Of a stretch of 64,000 nt of DNA, positions 8,053-16,151 are shown piece by piece. Origin of the DNA: Microbacterium sp. K24 (GTDB lineage Bacteria; Actinomycetota; Actinomycetes; Actinomycetales; Microbacteriaceae). A program made the translations under genes and the position numbers. The notes beneath the pieces are model-generated. The model saw only the letters and a list, made by a program, of their open reading frames with translations. It was not told the origin of the DNA and did no database searches. Position 1 is the stretch's first letter, and each line of letters begins with the position of its first letter. Location of the stretch: assembly GCF_004794465.1 (NCBI RefSeq), contig NZ_SSDJ01000081.1, forward strand, positions 1 to 64,000, in the 5' to 3' direction.

Positions 8053-9192
8053 ATGACCTCGGACGGCGCGTTCCTGCCGCTCGCCGGCATCCGGGTCATC
8101 GACTTCACGCGGCTGCTCGCGGGCCCCTACGCGACGATGACCCTCGCCGAGCTGGGCGCCGAGGTGATCAAGGTCGAGCAGCCGGGCATCGGCGACGAGA
8201 CCCGGCACTGGGGTCCGCCGTTCGTGCACGGCGCGAGCGCCTACTTCCATGCGATCAACCGGGGCAAGCGCAGCATCGCGCTCGACCTGACGGATGCCGC
8301 GGACCGCGCCGTCGCGCTCCGGCTCATCGAGTCGGCCGATGTGCTGGTGGAGAGCTTCCGGCCGGGTGTGGCCGAGCGCCTGGGAATCGGCCCGGCGGTG
8401 ATGCGTGAACGGTTCCCACGGCTCGTCTACGCCTCGATCAGCGGCTTCTCCCCGAACGGTCCGCTGGCCGCCGAACCCGGCACGGCGGTCACCGTCGAGG
8501 CCGAGTCGGGGCTCATGCACGTCACCGGGTACGAGGGCGCCGACCCCGTGCGCTCGGGGGTGGCGATGGTCGACATCGCGACCGGCATGTCGATGATCAA
8601 CGGGGTGCTCGCGGCACTCCTCGAGCGCACCCGCACCGGCATCGGTCGGCGCCTGGAGTTCTCGCTGTTCGCCACGGCGCTGAGCTCGCTCGGCACGGTC
8701 ATCGCCGCGACCTCGGCGGGAGGCCCGCCGTCGAAGCCCTGGGGAAGCTCGCATCCGTCGATCGTGCCGTACCGGGCGTTCGCGGCGGCCGACGGGAGCG
8801 TCGTGCTCGGCGCGACGAACGACGCGATGTTCGCACGGCTCGTCGGCGCGCTGGATCTCGCAGACTCGCTCGGCGCCGCGCGGTGGACCGCGAATCAGGA
8901 CAGGGTCGAGGGCCGCACCGAGCTCGAGGCCGTGCTCGCCGAGCGGGTCGCGACCCTGCCTCTCGACGACATCGAGGCGCGTCTCAAGGCGGCGCGGGTG
9001 CTCGTCGCGCGGGTGCGCAGCCCCGAAGAGGCGGCGGCCGGCGAGCAGGCCGCAGCGCTCGGCCTCATCGAGCACGACGACGGCGTCTCGATCGCCCGGT
9101 CGGCGCTCGGCACGAACGGCACCGCGCACCTGGCGCGGGCGCCGCAGCTCGATGCCGACGGTGCCGCGCTGCGCGCCGAGGCCGGTGAGTGA
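8053..9192 (+). CDS. Class III CoA-transferase homologue lacking the usual catalytic Asp
   Basis: The 379-residue protein has clear CaiB/BaiF landmarks: LAGIRVIDFTRLLAGPYATM, INRGKRSIALDL and LVESFRPGVAERLG. At the position where the family has the nucleophilic Asp (P-G/A-Y/F-D...QA) it reads EPGTAVTVEAESGLM, placing Ala145 there; the codon is gcg. Either another acidic residue serves, or the protein is not a standard transferase. A 69-base spacer of lower GC (7984-8052) with a gataaaa stretch separates it from the operon and may hold a promoter. A GGAG site precedes the ATG. Convergent with the PucR gene. Confidence 0.8.
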   Translation: MTSDGAFLPLAGIRVIDFTRLLAGPYATMTLAELGAEVIKVEQPGIGDETRHWGPPFVHGASAYFHAINRGKRSIALDLTDAADRAVALRLIESADVLVESFRPGVAERLGIGPAVMRERFPRLVYASISGFSPNGPLAAEPGTAVTVEAESGLMHVTGYEGADPVRSGVAMVDIATGMSMINGVLAALLERTRTGIGRRLEFSLFATALSSLGTVIAATSAGGPPSKPWGSSHPSIVPYRAFAAADGSVVLGATNDAMFARLVGALDLADSLGAARWTANQDRVEGRTELEAVLAERVATLPLDDIEARLKAARVLVARVRSPEEAAAGEQAAALGLIEHDDGVSIARSALGTNGTAHLARAPQLDADGAALRAEAGE

Positions 9193-9201
9193 GGCTCGAC
9201 G

Positions 9202-10680
9202 CTACCCCGCCCCCAAGAGCCGCACCCGGCAGGCCAGCTCGACCGCGAAGCGCACATCGGGGTCGTCGAGGTCGATGTCGAGCTGCTCGCGGATGCGGCG
9301 CATGCGGTAGCCGACGCCGTTCGGGTGCAGCATCAGCTCCTTGCCGGCGTGCACGAGCGACCGGCCGTGCGCGAGGTACACGAGCAGCGTGCGCACCGCG
9401 CCGAGCGCGCGCTCGGGACCGAGGTCGTCGAGGGGGCGCAGCACATCGTGCAGCAGGTCGCGGCTGATCGGCGACGCGTACACGTCGAGCAGCACGCGTC
9501 GCAGCCCCGTCACGTCGGTGAGCTCGACCCCGCCCAGACGCCCGGCGGCGATCGCGGACTCCGCGGCGATCCGCGCCTCGGCGGCCGACTGCCGCAGTCC
9601 GAGCGCGCCGAGCTTGGGCGTGCCCAGCCCCAGCGTGTACGCCCACTCGGCGCCGGCCAGCTCTCGGGCCTGGTGCTGGATCAGCCGCGCGACCTCGCGC
9701 ACCCGGCGCTGGTGGTCGCCGGCGCCGTGCTCCTCGGTGCAGACCAGCATCAGATCGTCCTGCAGGAACGCGGCGTGCCACATCTCATCGCGCGACTCCA
9801 CGAGCTGCAGCACGAACAGCTCGAGGGCGGGCTGCACGCTGCGGGGTGCCCGCGCCTCGGCATCCGCCGTGTGGGTCGGCGCGAGCCAGGCGACGACGTG
9901 CGATTGGGGGAGTGGCAGCCCGAGCCGTGCGGCCTGCCCGACGAAGCCCTCCACGCGCGACGACTCGGCGAGCACGAGCTCCACGAGCAGGTCGGCACGG
10001 GACTGGGTGGGCGCGTAGCGGTCGCGGCTCTGTCGCTGCACGACGCGCGACAGCAGCGAGGCGATCACCGGCACCGACACGGCCGTGGCGCCGTCGGTGG
10101 TCGCCGCCACCAGACGTCCCACGGGCACCTCGCCGATGCAGACGGCGTCGGATGCCGCCCACGTCACGGTCGGATCGGCGATCATCGACAGCTCGATGCC
10201 GAGCGCCCCGCTCGCGGCGGCGAGGATGCTTTCCGGAGTGCTCTCGGATGCCGCGGCGGCCTCGGTGGCTGCCGACACCGCGTGCGCCCCGCGCATCATG
10301 GCCTCGGAGGCGCCGCCCGAGATCGCGCGGTCGATGGTCTTCGCCAGGTCCGCGGCGCCGATGCCGGCGGCGGAGAACACGGGCACGCCGGCCCGGGTCG
10401 CGAGGACCGTGGCGGTCTCGGCGAGGGCGAGAGCCGTGGTGAACACGATGCCGGCGAGGCCGCGCGCACTGGCCTGCCGCAGCGCCACGTCGATCCGGTA
10501 CGGCGGCGGCTGCTCCTCGCCGGGGATGATGACGAGCGTCCCCGCTGGCACGGCGTCGAGCCGATCGACCGCCGCCATGTCGACGCGCACGACGATGCGG
10601 GAGTCGACGGGACCCGCCGCGTGCAGCAGTCCGAGGCGGCTCGCGTCCCCGCGCAGGTCTTCCAGCGTGTACTGTGCCAT
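9202..10680 (-). CDS. PucR-family transcriptional regulator
   Basis: The 492-residue protein ends in the PucR helix-turn-helix, with HAGKELMLHPNGVGYRMRRI followed by a Leu/Arg-rich helix (about 440-490). The middle resembles the CdaR/PucR GGDEF-like domain and the N-terminus a purine-catabolism-type sensor domain. I start at the ATG inside MAQYTLEDL; thirteen in-frame residues upstream are possible but run into the divergent promoter. PucR proteins usually activate catabolic operons when an intermediate binds. It is divergent from the DUF917-hydantoinase-ABC operon, which is therefore its likely target. An inverted repeat spans its own start codon. Confidence 0.88.
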   Translation of the reverse strand: MAQYTLEDLRGDASRLGLLHAAGPVDSRIVVRVDMAAVDRLDAVPAGTLVIIPGEEQPPPYRIDVALRQASARGLAGIVFTTALALAETATVLATRAGVPVFSAAGIGAADLAKTIDRAISGGASEAMMRGAHAVSAATEAAAASESTPESILAAASGALGIELSMIADPTVTWAASDAVCIGEVPVGRLVAATTDGATAVSVPVIASLLSRVVQRQSRDRYAPTQSRADLLVELVLAESSRVEGFVGQAARLGLPLPQSHVVAWLAPTHTADAEARAPRSVQPALELFVLQLVESRDEMWHAAFLQDDLMLVCTEEHGAGDHQRRVREVARLIQHQARELAGAEWAYTLGLGTPKLGALGLRQSAAEARIAAESAIAAGRLGGVELTDVTGLRRVLLDVYASPISRDLLHDVLRPLDDLGPERALGAVRTLLVYLAHGRSLVHAGKELMLHPNGVGYRMRRIREQLDIDLDDPDVRFAVELACRVRLLGAG

Positions 10681-10690
10681 CCGCACAGTA
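10670..10690. promoter_or_regulatory. Inverted repeat over the pucR start codon (operator candidate)
   Basis: A perfect 7-base inverted repeat, tactgtg at 10670-10676 and cacagta at 10684-10690, is separated by 7 bases that contain the pucR start codon (10678-10680). It lies about 30 bases upstream of the divergent promoter. This placement suits an autoregulatory or activator site for PucR; the protein bound is inferred. Confidence 0.5.
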
Positions 10691-10718
10691 TGCCGGGAAA
10701 CACTGTCTCCTGGGAACA

Positions 10719-10747
10719 TTGCCGGGCGTTCACCCCGACCGTAGCGT
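10719..10747 (+). promoter_or_regulatory. Sigma-A type promoter of the DUF917 operon, leaderless
   Basis: TTGCCG at 10719-10724 and TAGCGT at 10742-10747 are 17 bases apart. The ATG follows 6 bases after the -10 box, so the transcript probably begins at or next to the start codon, and no ribosome-binding site is visible. Confidence 0.6.
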
Positions 10748-10753
10748 GATCAC

Positions 10754-11857
10754 ATGGCACAGACATCCCCGATCGCGCGCACCGAGCGCATCACCGAGAT
10801 CACGGTCGACGACGTCGCCGCGCTCGGCATCGGCACCGCGATCTTCGGCACCGGCGGCGGCGGCGCCGTCTACACCAGCCAGATCATGGTCGAGAACGCG
10901 CTGCGCGACCACGGACCCGTGCGGCTCGTGACGGTCGACGACCTCGGACCCGACGACGTCGTCATCCTGATGTCGGGCATCGGCGCCCCCACCGTGGGCA
11001 TCGAGATGCTGTCGGCCACCGGACAGATCCACGCGCTGCTCGACGAGGCGGAGCGACTGCTCGGCCGCAAGGTCACCACGCTCATGGCCGCGGAGATCGG
11101 CGGAGGCAACGGCGTGCAGCCGATCGGCTGGGCTGCCCGCCTCGGGCTCCAGGTGCTCGACGCCGACGGCATGGGCCGCGCGTTCCCCGACGCCGCGATG
11201 GTAGCCATGAACGTCGCGGGGGTGCCGTGCGAGTGGGCGGTCCAGAGCGACGTCGTCGGCAACATCTCGGTCATGAAGACCATCGACCTGCACTGGCTCG
11301 AGCGTCATGCGCGAGCGCTCACCGTCGCCAGCGGCTCGATCTGCCTCGGCGCACACTACCCGATGACGGCCGAGACCGTGCGCGGCGCCGTGATCGAAGG
11401 CACGGTGAGCGCCTCCATCCGCGTCGGCCACGCTCTGATGTCGTCGTCCGACCCGGTCGCCGCCGTGGCCGCGGAGCTCGATGCCCGCGTGCTGATGACC
11501 GGCAAGATCACGGATCTCGACCGCCGCACCGCCGGAGGCTTCGTGCGCGGCTCGGTCACGATCTCGGGCACCGGCGCCGACCGCGGACGCCTGCAGCGTC
11601 TCGAGCTGCAGAACGAGAACCTCCTGGTGCTCGAAGACGGGGCGGTGCTCGCCAGCGTGCCCGACCTCATCACCATCATCGACGCCGAGACCGGACACGC
11701 GATCACCACCGAGATGCTGCGCTTCGGGCAGCGGGTGTCGGTGCTCGCCTGGGCCTGCGACCCGATCTGGCGCACACCGCGCGGGTTGGAGCTCGCCGGA
11801 CCCGCGGCCTTCGGCTACGACCTCCCGTACGTCCCCTTCGAAGGAGCAACCCGATGA
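10754..11857 (+). CDS. DUF917 family protein
   Basis: The 367-residue protein belongs to the DUF917 (S-methyl thiohydantoin desulfurase-like) family: FGTGGGGAVYTSQ near 36-48, LMSGIGAPTVGIE, AAEIGGGNGVQP, DADGMGRAFPD and a C-terminal DLITIIDAETG region. DUF917 proteins are nearly always encoded next to hydantoinase/oxoprolinase-like ATPases, as here, and act with them on cyclic amides; the chemistry is not established. The gene overlaps the next by four bases and is the first of an operon with a peptide-type importer. Confidence 0.85.
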   Translation: MAQTSPIARTERITEITVDDVAALGIGTAIFGTGGGGAVYTSQIMVENALRDHGPVRLVTVDDLGPDDVVILMSGIGAPTVGIEMLSATGQIHALLDEAERLLGRKVTTLMAAEIGGGNGVQPIGWAARLGLQVLDADGMGRAFPDAAMVAMNVAGVPCEWAVQSDVVGNISVMKTIDLHWLERHARALTVASGSICLGAHYPMTAETVRGAVIEGTVSASIRVGHALMSSSDPVAAVAAELDARVLMTGKITDLDRRTAGGFVRGSVTISGTGADRGRLQRLELQNENLLVLEDGAVLASVPDLITIIDAETGHAITTEMLRFGQRVSVLAWACDPIWRTPRGLELAGPAAFGYDLPYVPFEGATR

Positions 11858-13428
11858 CCGCGCGCGACCTGGCGATCGGCGTCGACGTCGGCGGCACCAA
11901 CACCGACGCCGTGGTGCTCGACGGCGACGGCCGAGTGCTGGCCTGGACCAAGCGGGCTACGACCGACGACATCACCGGCGGCATCCGCGCGGGCATCAGC
12001 GACGTGCTCGCCGCGATCGGCGACGACCGCTCCCGGGTCTCGCGCGTCATGCTCGGCACCACCCACGCGACGAACGCGATCGTGCAGCGCCGTCAGCTGG
12101 ACCGGGTCGCGATGATCCGGCTCGGAGCCCCCGCCGCCACCGAGTACCCTCCGCTCACGGGCTGGCCGGACGACCTGGTGCGCATGGTGCTCGCCGGATC
12201 CGCGATGCTCGGCGGCGGACACATGGTCGACGGCACGCCGATCTCGCCGCTCGATCGCGACGGCATCCTGCGCTTCGTCGACGGACTCGACGACTTCGAC
12301 GCGATCGCCGTCGCCGGGATCTTCAGCCCCTCCTCGCCCGAGCAGGAGCTCGAGGTCGCCGAACTGCTCCGCGGTCATCTGGGTCAGGACACCCGGGTCT
12401 TCCTCAGCCAGGACATCGGCCCGACCGGGCTGCTGGAGCGCGAGAACGCCACGCTGCTCAACGCCGCGCTCTACAGCGTCGCGCGCTCGGTCACCGAGGC
12501 GCTGGTCACCGTCGTTGCCGAGGAGGGACTCGACGCCGCCACCTTCTTCGCGCAGAACGACGGCACGCTCATGTCGCTCGACTACGCGGCGCAGTACCCA
12601 GTGCTCACGATCGGCTCCGGACCGGCGAACTCCATCCGCGGCGCCGCCTACCTGTCGGGCCATGATGATGCGATCGTCATCGACGTCGGCGGCACGACCT
12701 CCGATCTCGGGGTCGTCGTCGGCGGCTTCCCGCGCGAATCCACGCTGCCCCGCGAGATCGGCGGGGTGCGCACGAACTTCCGGATGCCGGACATCCTCAG
12801 CGTCGGCATCGGCGGCGGCACGGTCGTCGACGTCGCCTCCGGGCGGGTCGGGCCGGACTCCGTCGGCTACCGCATCGATCCGGAGGGGCTGCTGTTCGGC
12901 GGCTCGACCCCGACGCTGACGGATGCCGCGGCGCTCGCCGGGAGCCCGGTGTCTGGTCGTTCGCTCCCGCCGCTCTCATCGACCGTGTCCCAGGCGCTGG
13001 AAGCCGCGCTCGCCGTGGTGGCGGACCGGCTGGAGGAGGCCGTGGAGCGCCTCTCGCTCGGACGCCTCGACATCCCCCTGGTCGTCGTCGGAGGCGGAGG
13101 CTTCCTCGTGCCCGACCATCTCGCGAGCGCGGGTCGCATCCTGCGCCCGGACCACGGCGGCGTCGCCAACGCTGTCGGCGCGGCGATCTCGCTCGCCGGA
13201 GGTCGCGCCGACCAGATGGCCCCGATGGGGGATCGGGATACCGCGATCGAACAGGCATCCGAGGCCGCTGTCGCGAAAGCCATCCAGGCCGGAGCCGACC
13301 CGCTGCAGGTGTCGGTCGTCGAGGTGCTCGAGACCCACGTGCCGTACACCGCGCAGCCCACCGTCAACGTGACGGTCAAGGCCGCAGGGCCCCTCGCCCG
13401 GCTCTCCGCCGAGGCTCCGGTCCGCTGA
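11854..13428 (+). CDS. Hydantoinase/oxoprolinase family protein (HyuA-like)
   Basis: The 524-residue protein starts with the ASKHA-type phosphate loop GVDVGGTNTDAVVLDG (9-24) and has GTTHATNAIVQRR, IGPTGLLERENATLLNAAL, a second phosphate loop VIDVGGTTSDLGVV and GIGGGTVVDV. This is the hydantoinase-A/5-oxoprolinase N-terminal architecture, used for ATP-dependent opening of lactam or hydantoin rings. At about 520 residues it is the shorter form typically paired with DUF917. The ATG at 11854 overlaps the DUF917 stop; the longer frame upstream is antisense-like. With the importer downstream it suggests uptake and ring-opening of a cyclic amide or cyclised peptide. Confidence 0.87.
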   Translation: MTARDLAIGVDVGGTNTDAVVLDGDGRVLAWTKRATTDDITGGIRAGISDVLAAIGDDRSRVSRVMLGTTHATNAIVQRRQLDRVAMIRLGAPAATEYPPLTGWPDDLVRMVLAGSAMLGGGHMVDGTPISPLDRDGILRFVDGLDDFDAIAVAGIFSPSSPEQELEVAELLRGHLGQDTRVFLSQDIGPTGLLERENATLLNAALYSVARSVTEALVTVVAEEGLDAATFFAQNDGTLMSLDYAAQYPVLTIGSGPANSIRGAAYLSGHDDAIVIDVGGTTSDLGVVVGGFPRESTLPREIGGVRTNFRMPDILSVGIGGGTVVDVASGRVGPDSVGYRIDPEGLLFGGSTPTLTDAAALAGSPVSGRSLPPLSSTVSQALEAALAVVADRLEEAVERLSLGRLDIPLVVVGGGGFLVPDHLASAGRILRPDHGGVANAVGAAISLAGGRADQMAPMGDRDTAIEQASEAAVAKAIQAGADPLQVSVVEVLETHVPYTAQPTVNVTVKAAGPLARLSAEAPVR

Positions 13429-13431
13429 TCC

Positions 13432-13480
13432 GCACCACCGCCGTACCCTGCACCACCGCCGTAGCCGCACCACCGCCGTA
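13432..13480 (+). repeat. Three tandem copies of gcaccaccgccgta
   Basis: The 14-base unit occurs at 13432-13445, 13450-13463 and 13467-13480, with 4- and 3-base spacers (periods 18 and 17). It fills the gap between the hydantoinase stop and the ribosome site of the solute-binding protein gene. It could be a binding-site array, an mRNA element that tunes expression of the binding protein, or slippage. Confidence 0.7.
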
Positions 13481-13514
13481 CCACGCACTTCCCACCCGAT
13501 AAGAGGAGATCGCA

Positions 13515-15098
13515 ATGAAACGCAGTACCGCAGTACCCGTGGCCGCCGTTCTCTCTGCGCTCGCGCTGACACTGACGTCCTGCGCGGGTTCCACCGGTCC
13601 GTCCGAAGAAGGCGAGGTCGTCTCGGGCGGCACCTTCGTCACCGCCGTGGGCGACGACCCCGGCGACCTCAACCCGCTCAAGGCGGTCTCACCCGACACC
13701 TTCTCGGTGATCAGCCTCGCCTACGAATCGCTGATCGCCGTGACGCCCGAGGGCGACCTCGAGCCGTGGCTCGCGGAGAGTTGGGAGGAGACCGGCACCG
13801 AGGTCGTCTTCACGCTCAAGGACGGCATCACCTGCTCCGACGGATCCGAGTTCACCGGCCAGACCGTCGCCGACAACCTGAACTACAACGCCGATCCCGC
13901 GAACGCGACGTTCTCGTACGGCTCGGTCATCGATGAGAAGATCTCCGCGACGGCCGACGGCAACACCGTCACCGTGACGAGCACGGAGAACAACCCGTTC
14001 CTCGCGGTCAACATCGGCACCATCCAGCTGGTGTGCGACGCCGGTCTGGCCGATCCGACCACTTTGTCCGACGCGACCGACGGCACCGGCCTCTTCGCGC
14101 TGAGCGACATCAAGCCGGGCGACACCTACACGTTCACCAAGCGCGACGACTACACCTGGGGTCCCGACGACGTCACGAGCGACACCGAGGGTCTTCCCGA
14201 CGCGATCGAGGCGCGCGTCATCTCCGATGAGAGCACCGCGGCCAACCTGCTGGTGTCCGGCGAGATCAACGCCGCGACCATCTCGGGTGCCGACCGTGCC
14301 CGCCTGGATGCCGCCGGCCTCACCTTCGTCGGCGTGCGCAACCCCGTCGGCGAGATCCTGTTCAACGAGAAGGAGGGGCGTCCGTTCTCCGACCCGCTCG
14401 TGCGTGAGGCGCTGTCGACCGCGATCGACCGCGACGAGGTCGGCACGGTGATCGCCGACGGCGAGGGCCTGGAGTCGATCTCCCTCGTCACCAAGAACCC
14501 GCTGCTGTGTGTCGCGGACAAGCCGGAATGGTCGTTGCCCGACACCGACCTCGACCGCTCCGCCGAGCTGCTCGACGAGGCCGGATGGCTTCTCGAGGAC
14601 GACGGCCTGCGCTACAAGAACGGCAAGCCGCTCACCATCAAGTTCGTTTACAACGCCCCCACCTCGACGCACGCCGCCGCGGCGGAGCTCGTGAAGGAGA
14701 CGTGGGACGGCCTCGGCGTGACCACCGAGCTCTCCGGCAACGATGCGGCCGCCTGGTCCGAGCAGCTCTACACGACGTTCGACTGGGACACGGGCTGGGT
14801 GCAGATCGCCCCGGGCGGACCCGTGCTGCTGTCGGTCTTCTTCGACGGAGCGACGCCCGACGTGGGCGGCCTGAACTTCATGTGGGTTGACAACCCCGAG
14901 TACTCCGCCCTCGTGACCGAGGCCTCCAGCGCGAGCCCGGAGGACGCCTGTGGCATCTGGCAGGATGCGGAGAAGGAGCTCATCGAGCGCTTCGACGTGT
15001 TCCCGGTGATCGACAACATCCTGCCGACGTACCAGTCGGGCGCGACGTTCGATCTGCCGAACTTCATCCAGCCCACCTCGATCCGGATGCTCGGCTGA
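13515..15098 (+). CDS. ABC importer solute-binding lipoprotein, family 5 (peptide type)
   Basis: The 527-residue precursor has a basic n-region, hydrophobic core and lipobox LTSC with Cys23, so it should be a membrane-anchored lipoprotein. The mature part has the SBP family 5 pattern: TFVTAVGDDPGDLNPL, AYESLIAVTPEGDLEPWLAESWE, FTLKDGITCSDGSEFTGQTVADNL and EALSTAIDRDEV. Family 5 proteins capture peptides, nickel chelates, opines or glycosides. A strong aagaggag ribosome site precedes the ATG. It begins an importer module embedded in the DUF917-hydantoinase operon, so the ligand is probably a peptide-like or cyclic amide compound. Confidence 0.92.
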   Translation: MKRSTAVPVAAVLSALALTLTSCAGSTGPSEEGEVVSGGTFVTAVGDDPGDLNPLKAVSPDTFSVISLAYESLIAVTPEGDLEPWLAESWEETGTEVVFTLKDGITCSDGSEFTGQTVADNLNYNADPANATFSYGSVIDEKISATADGNTVTVTSTENNPFLAVNIGTIQLVCDAGLADPTTLSDATDGTGLFALSDIKPGDTYTFTKRDDYTWGPDDVTSDTEGLPDAIEARVISDESTAANLLVSGEINAATISGADRARLDAAGLTFVGVRNPVGEILFNEKEGRPFSDPLVREALSTAIDRDEVGTVIADGEGLESISLVTKNPLLCVADKPEWSLPDTDLDRSAELLDEAGWLLEDDGLRYKNGKPLTIKFVYNAPTSTHAAAAELVKETWDGLGVTTELSGNDAAAWSEQLYTTFDWDTGWVQIAPGGPVLLSVFFDGATPDVGGLNFMWVDNPEYSALVTEASSASPEDACGIWQDAEKELIERFDVFPVIDNILPTYQSGATFDLPNFIQPTSIRMLG

Positions 15099-15102
15099 CA
15101 CC

Positions 15103-16146
15103 ATGACGACGACTCCTCCGCTCGCGACCGCCGACGTGGTCGACACGACCACGGCCGCTCTGGCGGCGCGGGCGGAGGAGCGCCGCCTGCGCCGGGGTCT
15201 CACCCCGCGCACCGCCTTCCTGCTCCGCCGGCTGGGGCGACTGATCGTCTCTCTGGCCGTCGTCATCATGGCCTCGTTCCTGCTCATGTACCTCGTGCCG
15301 GGAGACCCGGTGCGTGCGGCCCTGGGCCAGAGTGCGACACCCGAGCTCGTCGAGTCGACGCGCATCCAGCTCGGTCTCGACAAGTCGATGCCCGAGCAGT
15401 TCCTGCGCTTCATCGGCGGCCTGTTCACCGGTGATCTCGGAACATCCGTGCGTCTGCAGCGTCCCGTCGCCGACGTGATCGCCCAGCGGTTCCCGACCAC
15501 GCTGCTGCTCGCAGTCCTCGCCTTCGTCATCGCCGTCGTCGGTGCACTCCCCGCCGGTATCGGCGCGGCCGTGCTCGCCCGCTCGGGTCGCCGCCGCGGG
15601 CTGTCGATGGCCGTCTCGGCTGTTCTCGGCGTCCTGATCGCGGTGCCCAGCTTCCTGCTCGCGGTCGGAATGATCTCGCTCTTCGCGGTGCGGCTCGGCT
15701 GGCTGCCCGCGGCGGGCTGGGGGGCGCCGGCGGATGCCGTGCTGCCGGTCATCGCGCTCGCGATCGGGCCCATGGCCTACCTCGTGCGCATCGTGCAGGT
15801 GGAGATGCTCGCGGTGCTCGACACCACATACATGACCACGGCGCGCGCCAAGCGCCTGCCGCGGCGCCTGATCCATCTGCGCCACGCCCTGCCGAACATC
15901 GTGACCGCGACCCTCACGGTCGGCGGCATGATCCTCGCCGGACTCACCGCGGCGACGGTGCTCATCGAAGCCGTGTTCGCCATCCCCGGCCTCGGCTCGA
16001 TCATGGTCTCCTCGGTCGGCGCCAAGGACTATCCGATGGTTCAGGGCGTCGTCATCGTCTACGCCCTCATCGTGCTGGGCGTCAACCTCGTGGTGGACGT
16101 CATCCTCGCCACCATCGATCCGCGCTCGTCGATCACGGAGGGCTGA
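15103..16146 (+). CDS. Peptide-type ABC permease, DppB-like
   Basis: The 347-residue integral membrane protein has an unusually long, Ala/Arg-rich cytoplasmic N-terminus (about 45 residues) before the first segment LIVSLAVVIMASFLLMYLVPGDPVRAALG, then GLFTGDLGTSVRLQRPVADVI and further transmembrane helices. The EAA loop region is at TTARAKRLPRRLIHLRHALPN; the usual AKG motif reads AKR. The C-terminus has VFAIPGLGSIMVSSVGAKDYP. It starts 4 bases after the binding-protein gene and pairs with the permease half of the next protein. Confidence 0.92.
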   Translation: MTTTPPLATADVVDTTTAALAARAEERRLRRGLTPRTAFLLRRLGRLIVSLAVVIMASFLLMYLVPGDPVRAALGQSATPELVESTRIQLGLDKSMPEQFLRFIGGLFTGDLGTSVRLQRPVADVIAQRFPTTLLLAVLAFVIAVVGALPAGIGAAVLARSGRRRGLSMAVSAVLGVLIAVPSFLLAVGMISLFAVRLGWLPAAGWGAPADAVLPVIALAIGPMAYLVRIVQVEMLAVLDTTYMTTARAKRLPRRLIHLRHALPNIVTATLTVGGMILAGLTAATVLIEAVFAIPGLGSIMVSSVGAKDYPMVQGVVIVYALIVLGVNLVVDVILATIDPRSSITEG

Positions 16147-16151
16147 TCCCG

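Noticed and set aside
13432..13480. CRISPR-like array
   Set aside because: Units are 14 bases with 3-4 base spacers, and no cas gene is present. It is a short tandem repeat.
13689..15773. A 694-codon minus-strand frame across the ABC binding protein and permease
   Set aside because: Low-complexity antisense shadow of two well-supported genes.
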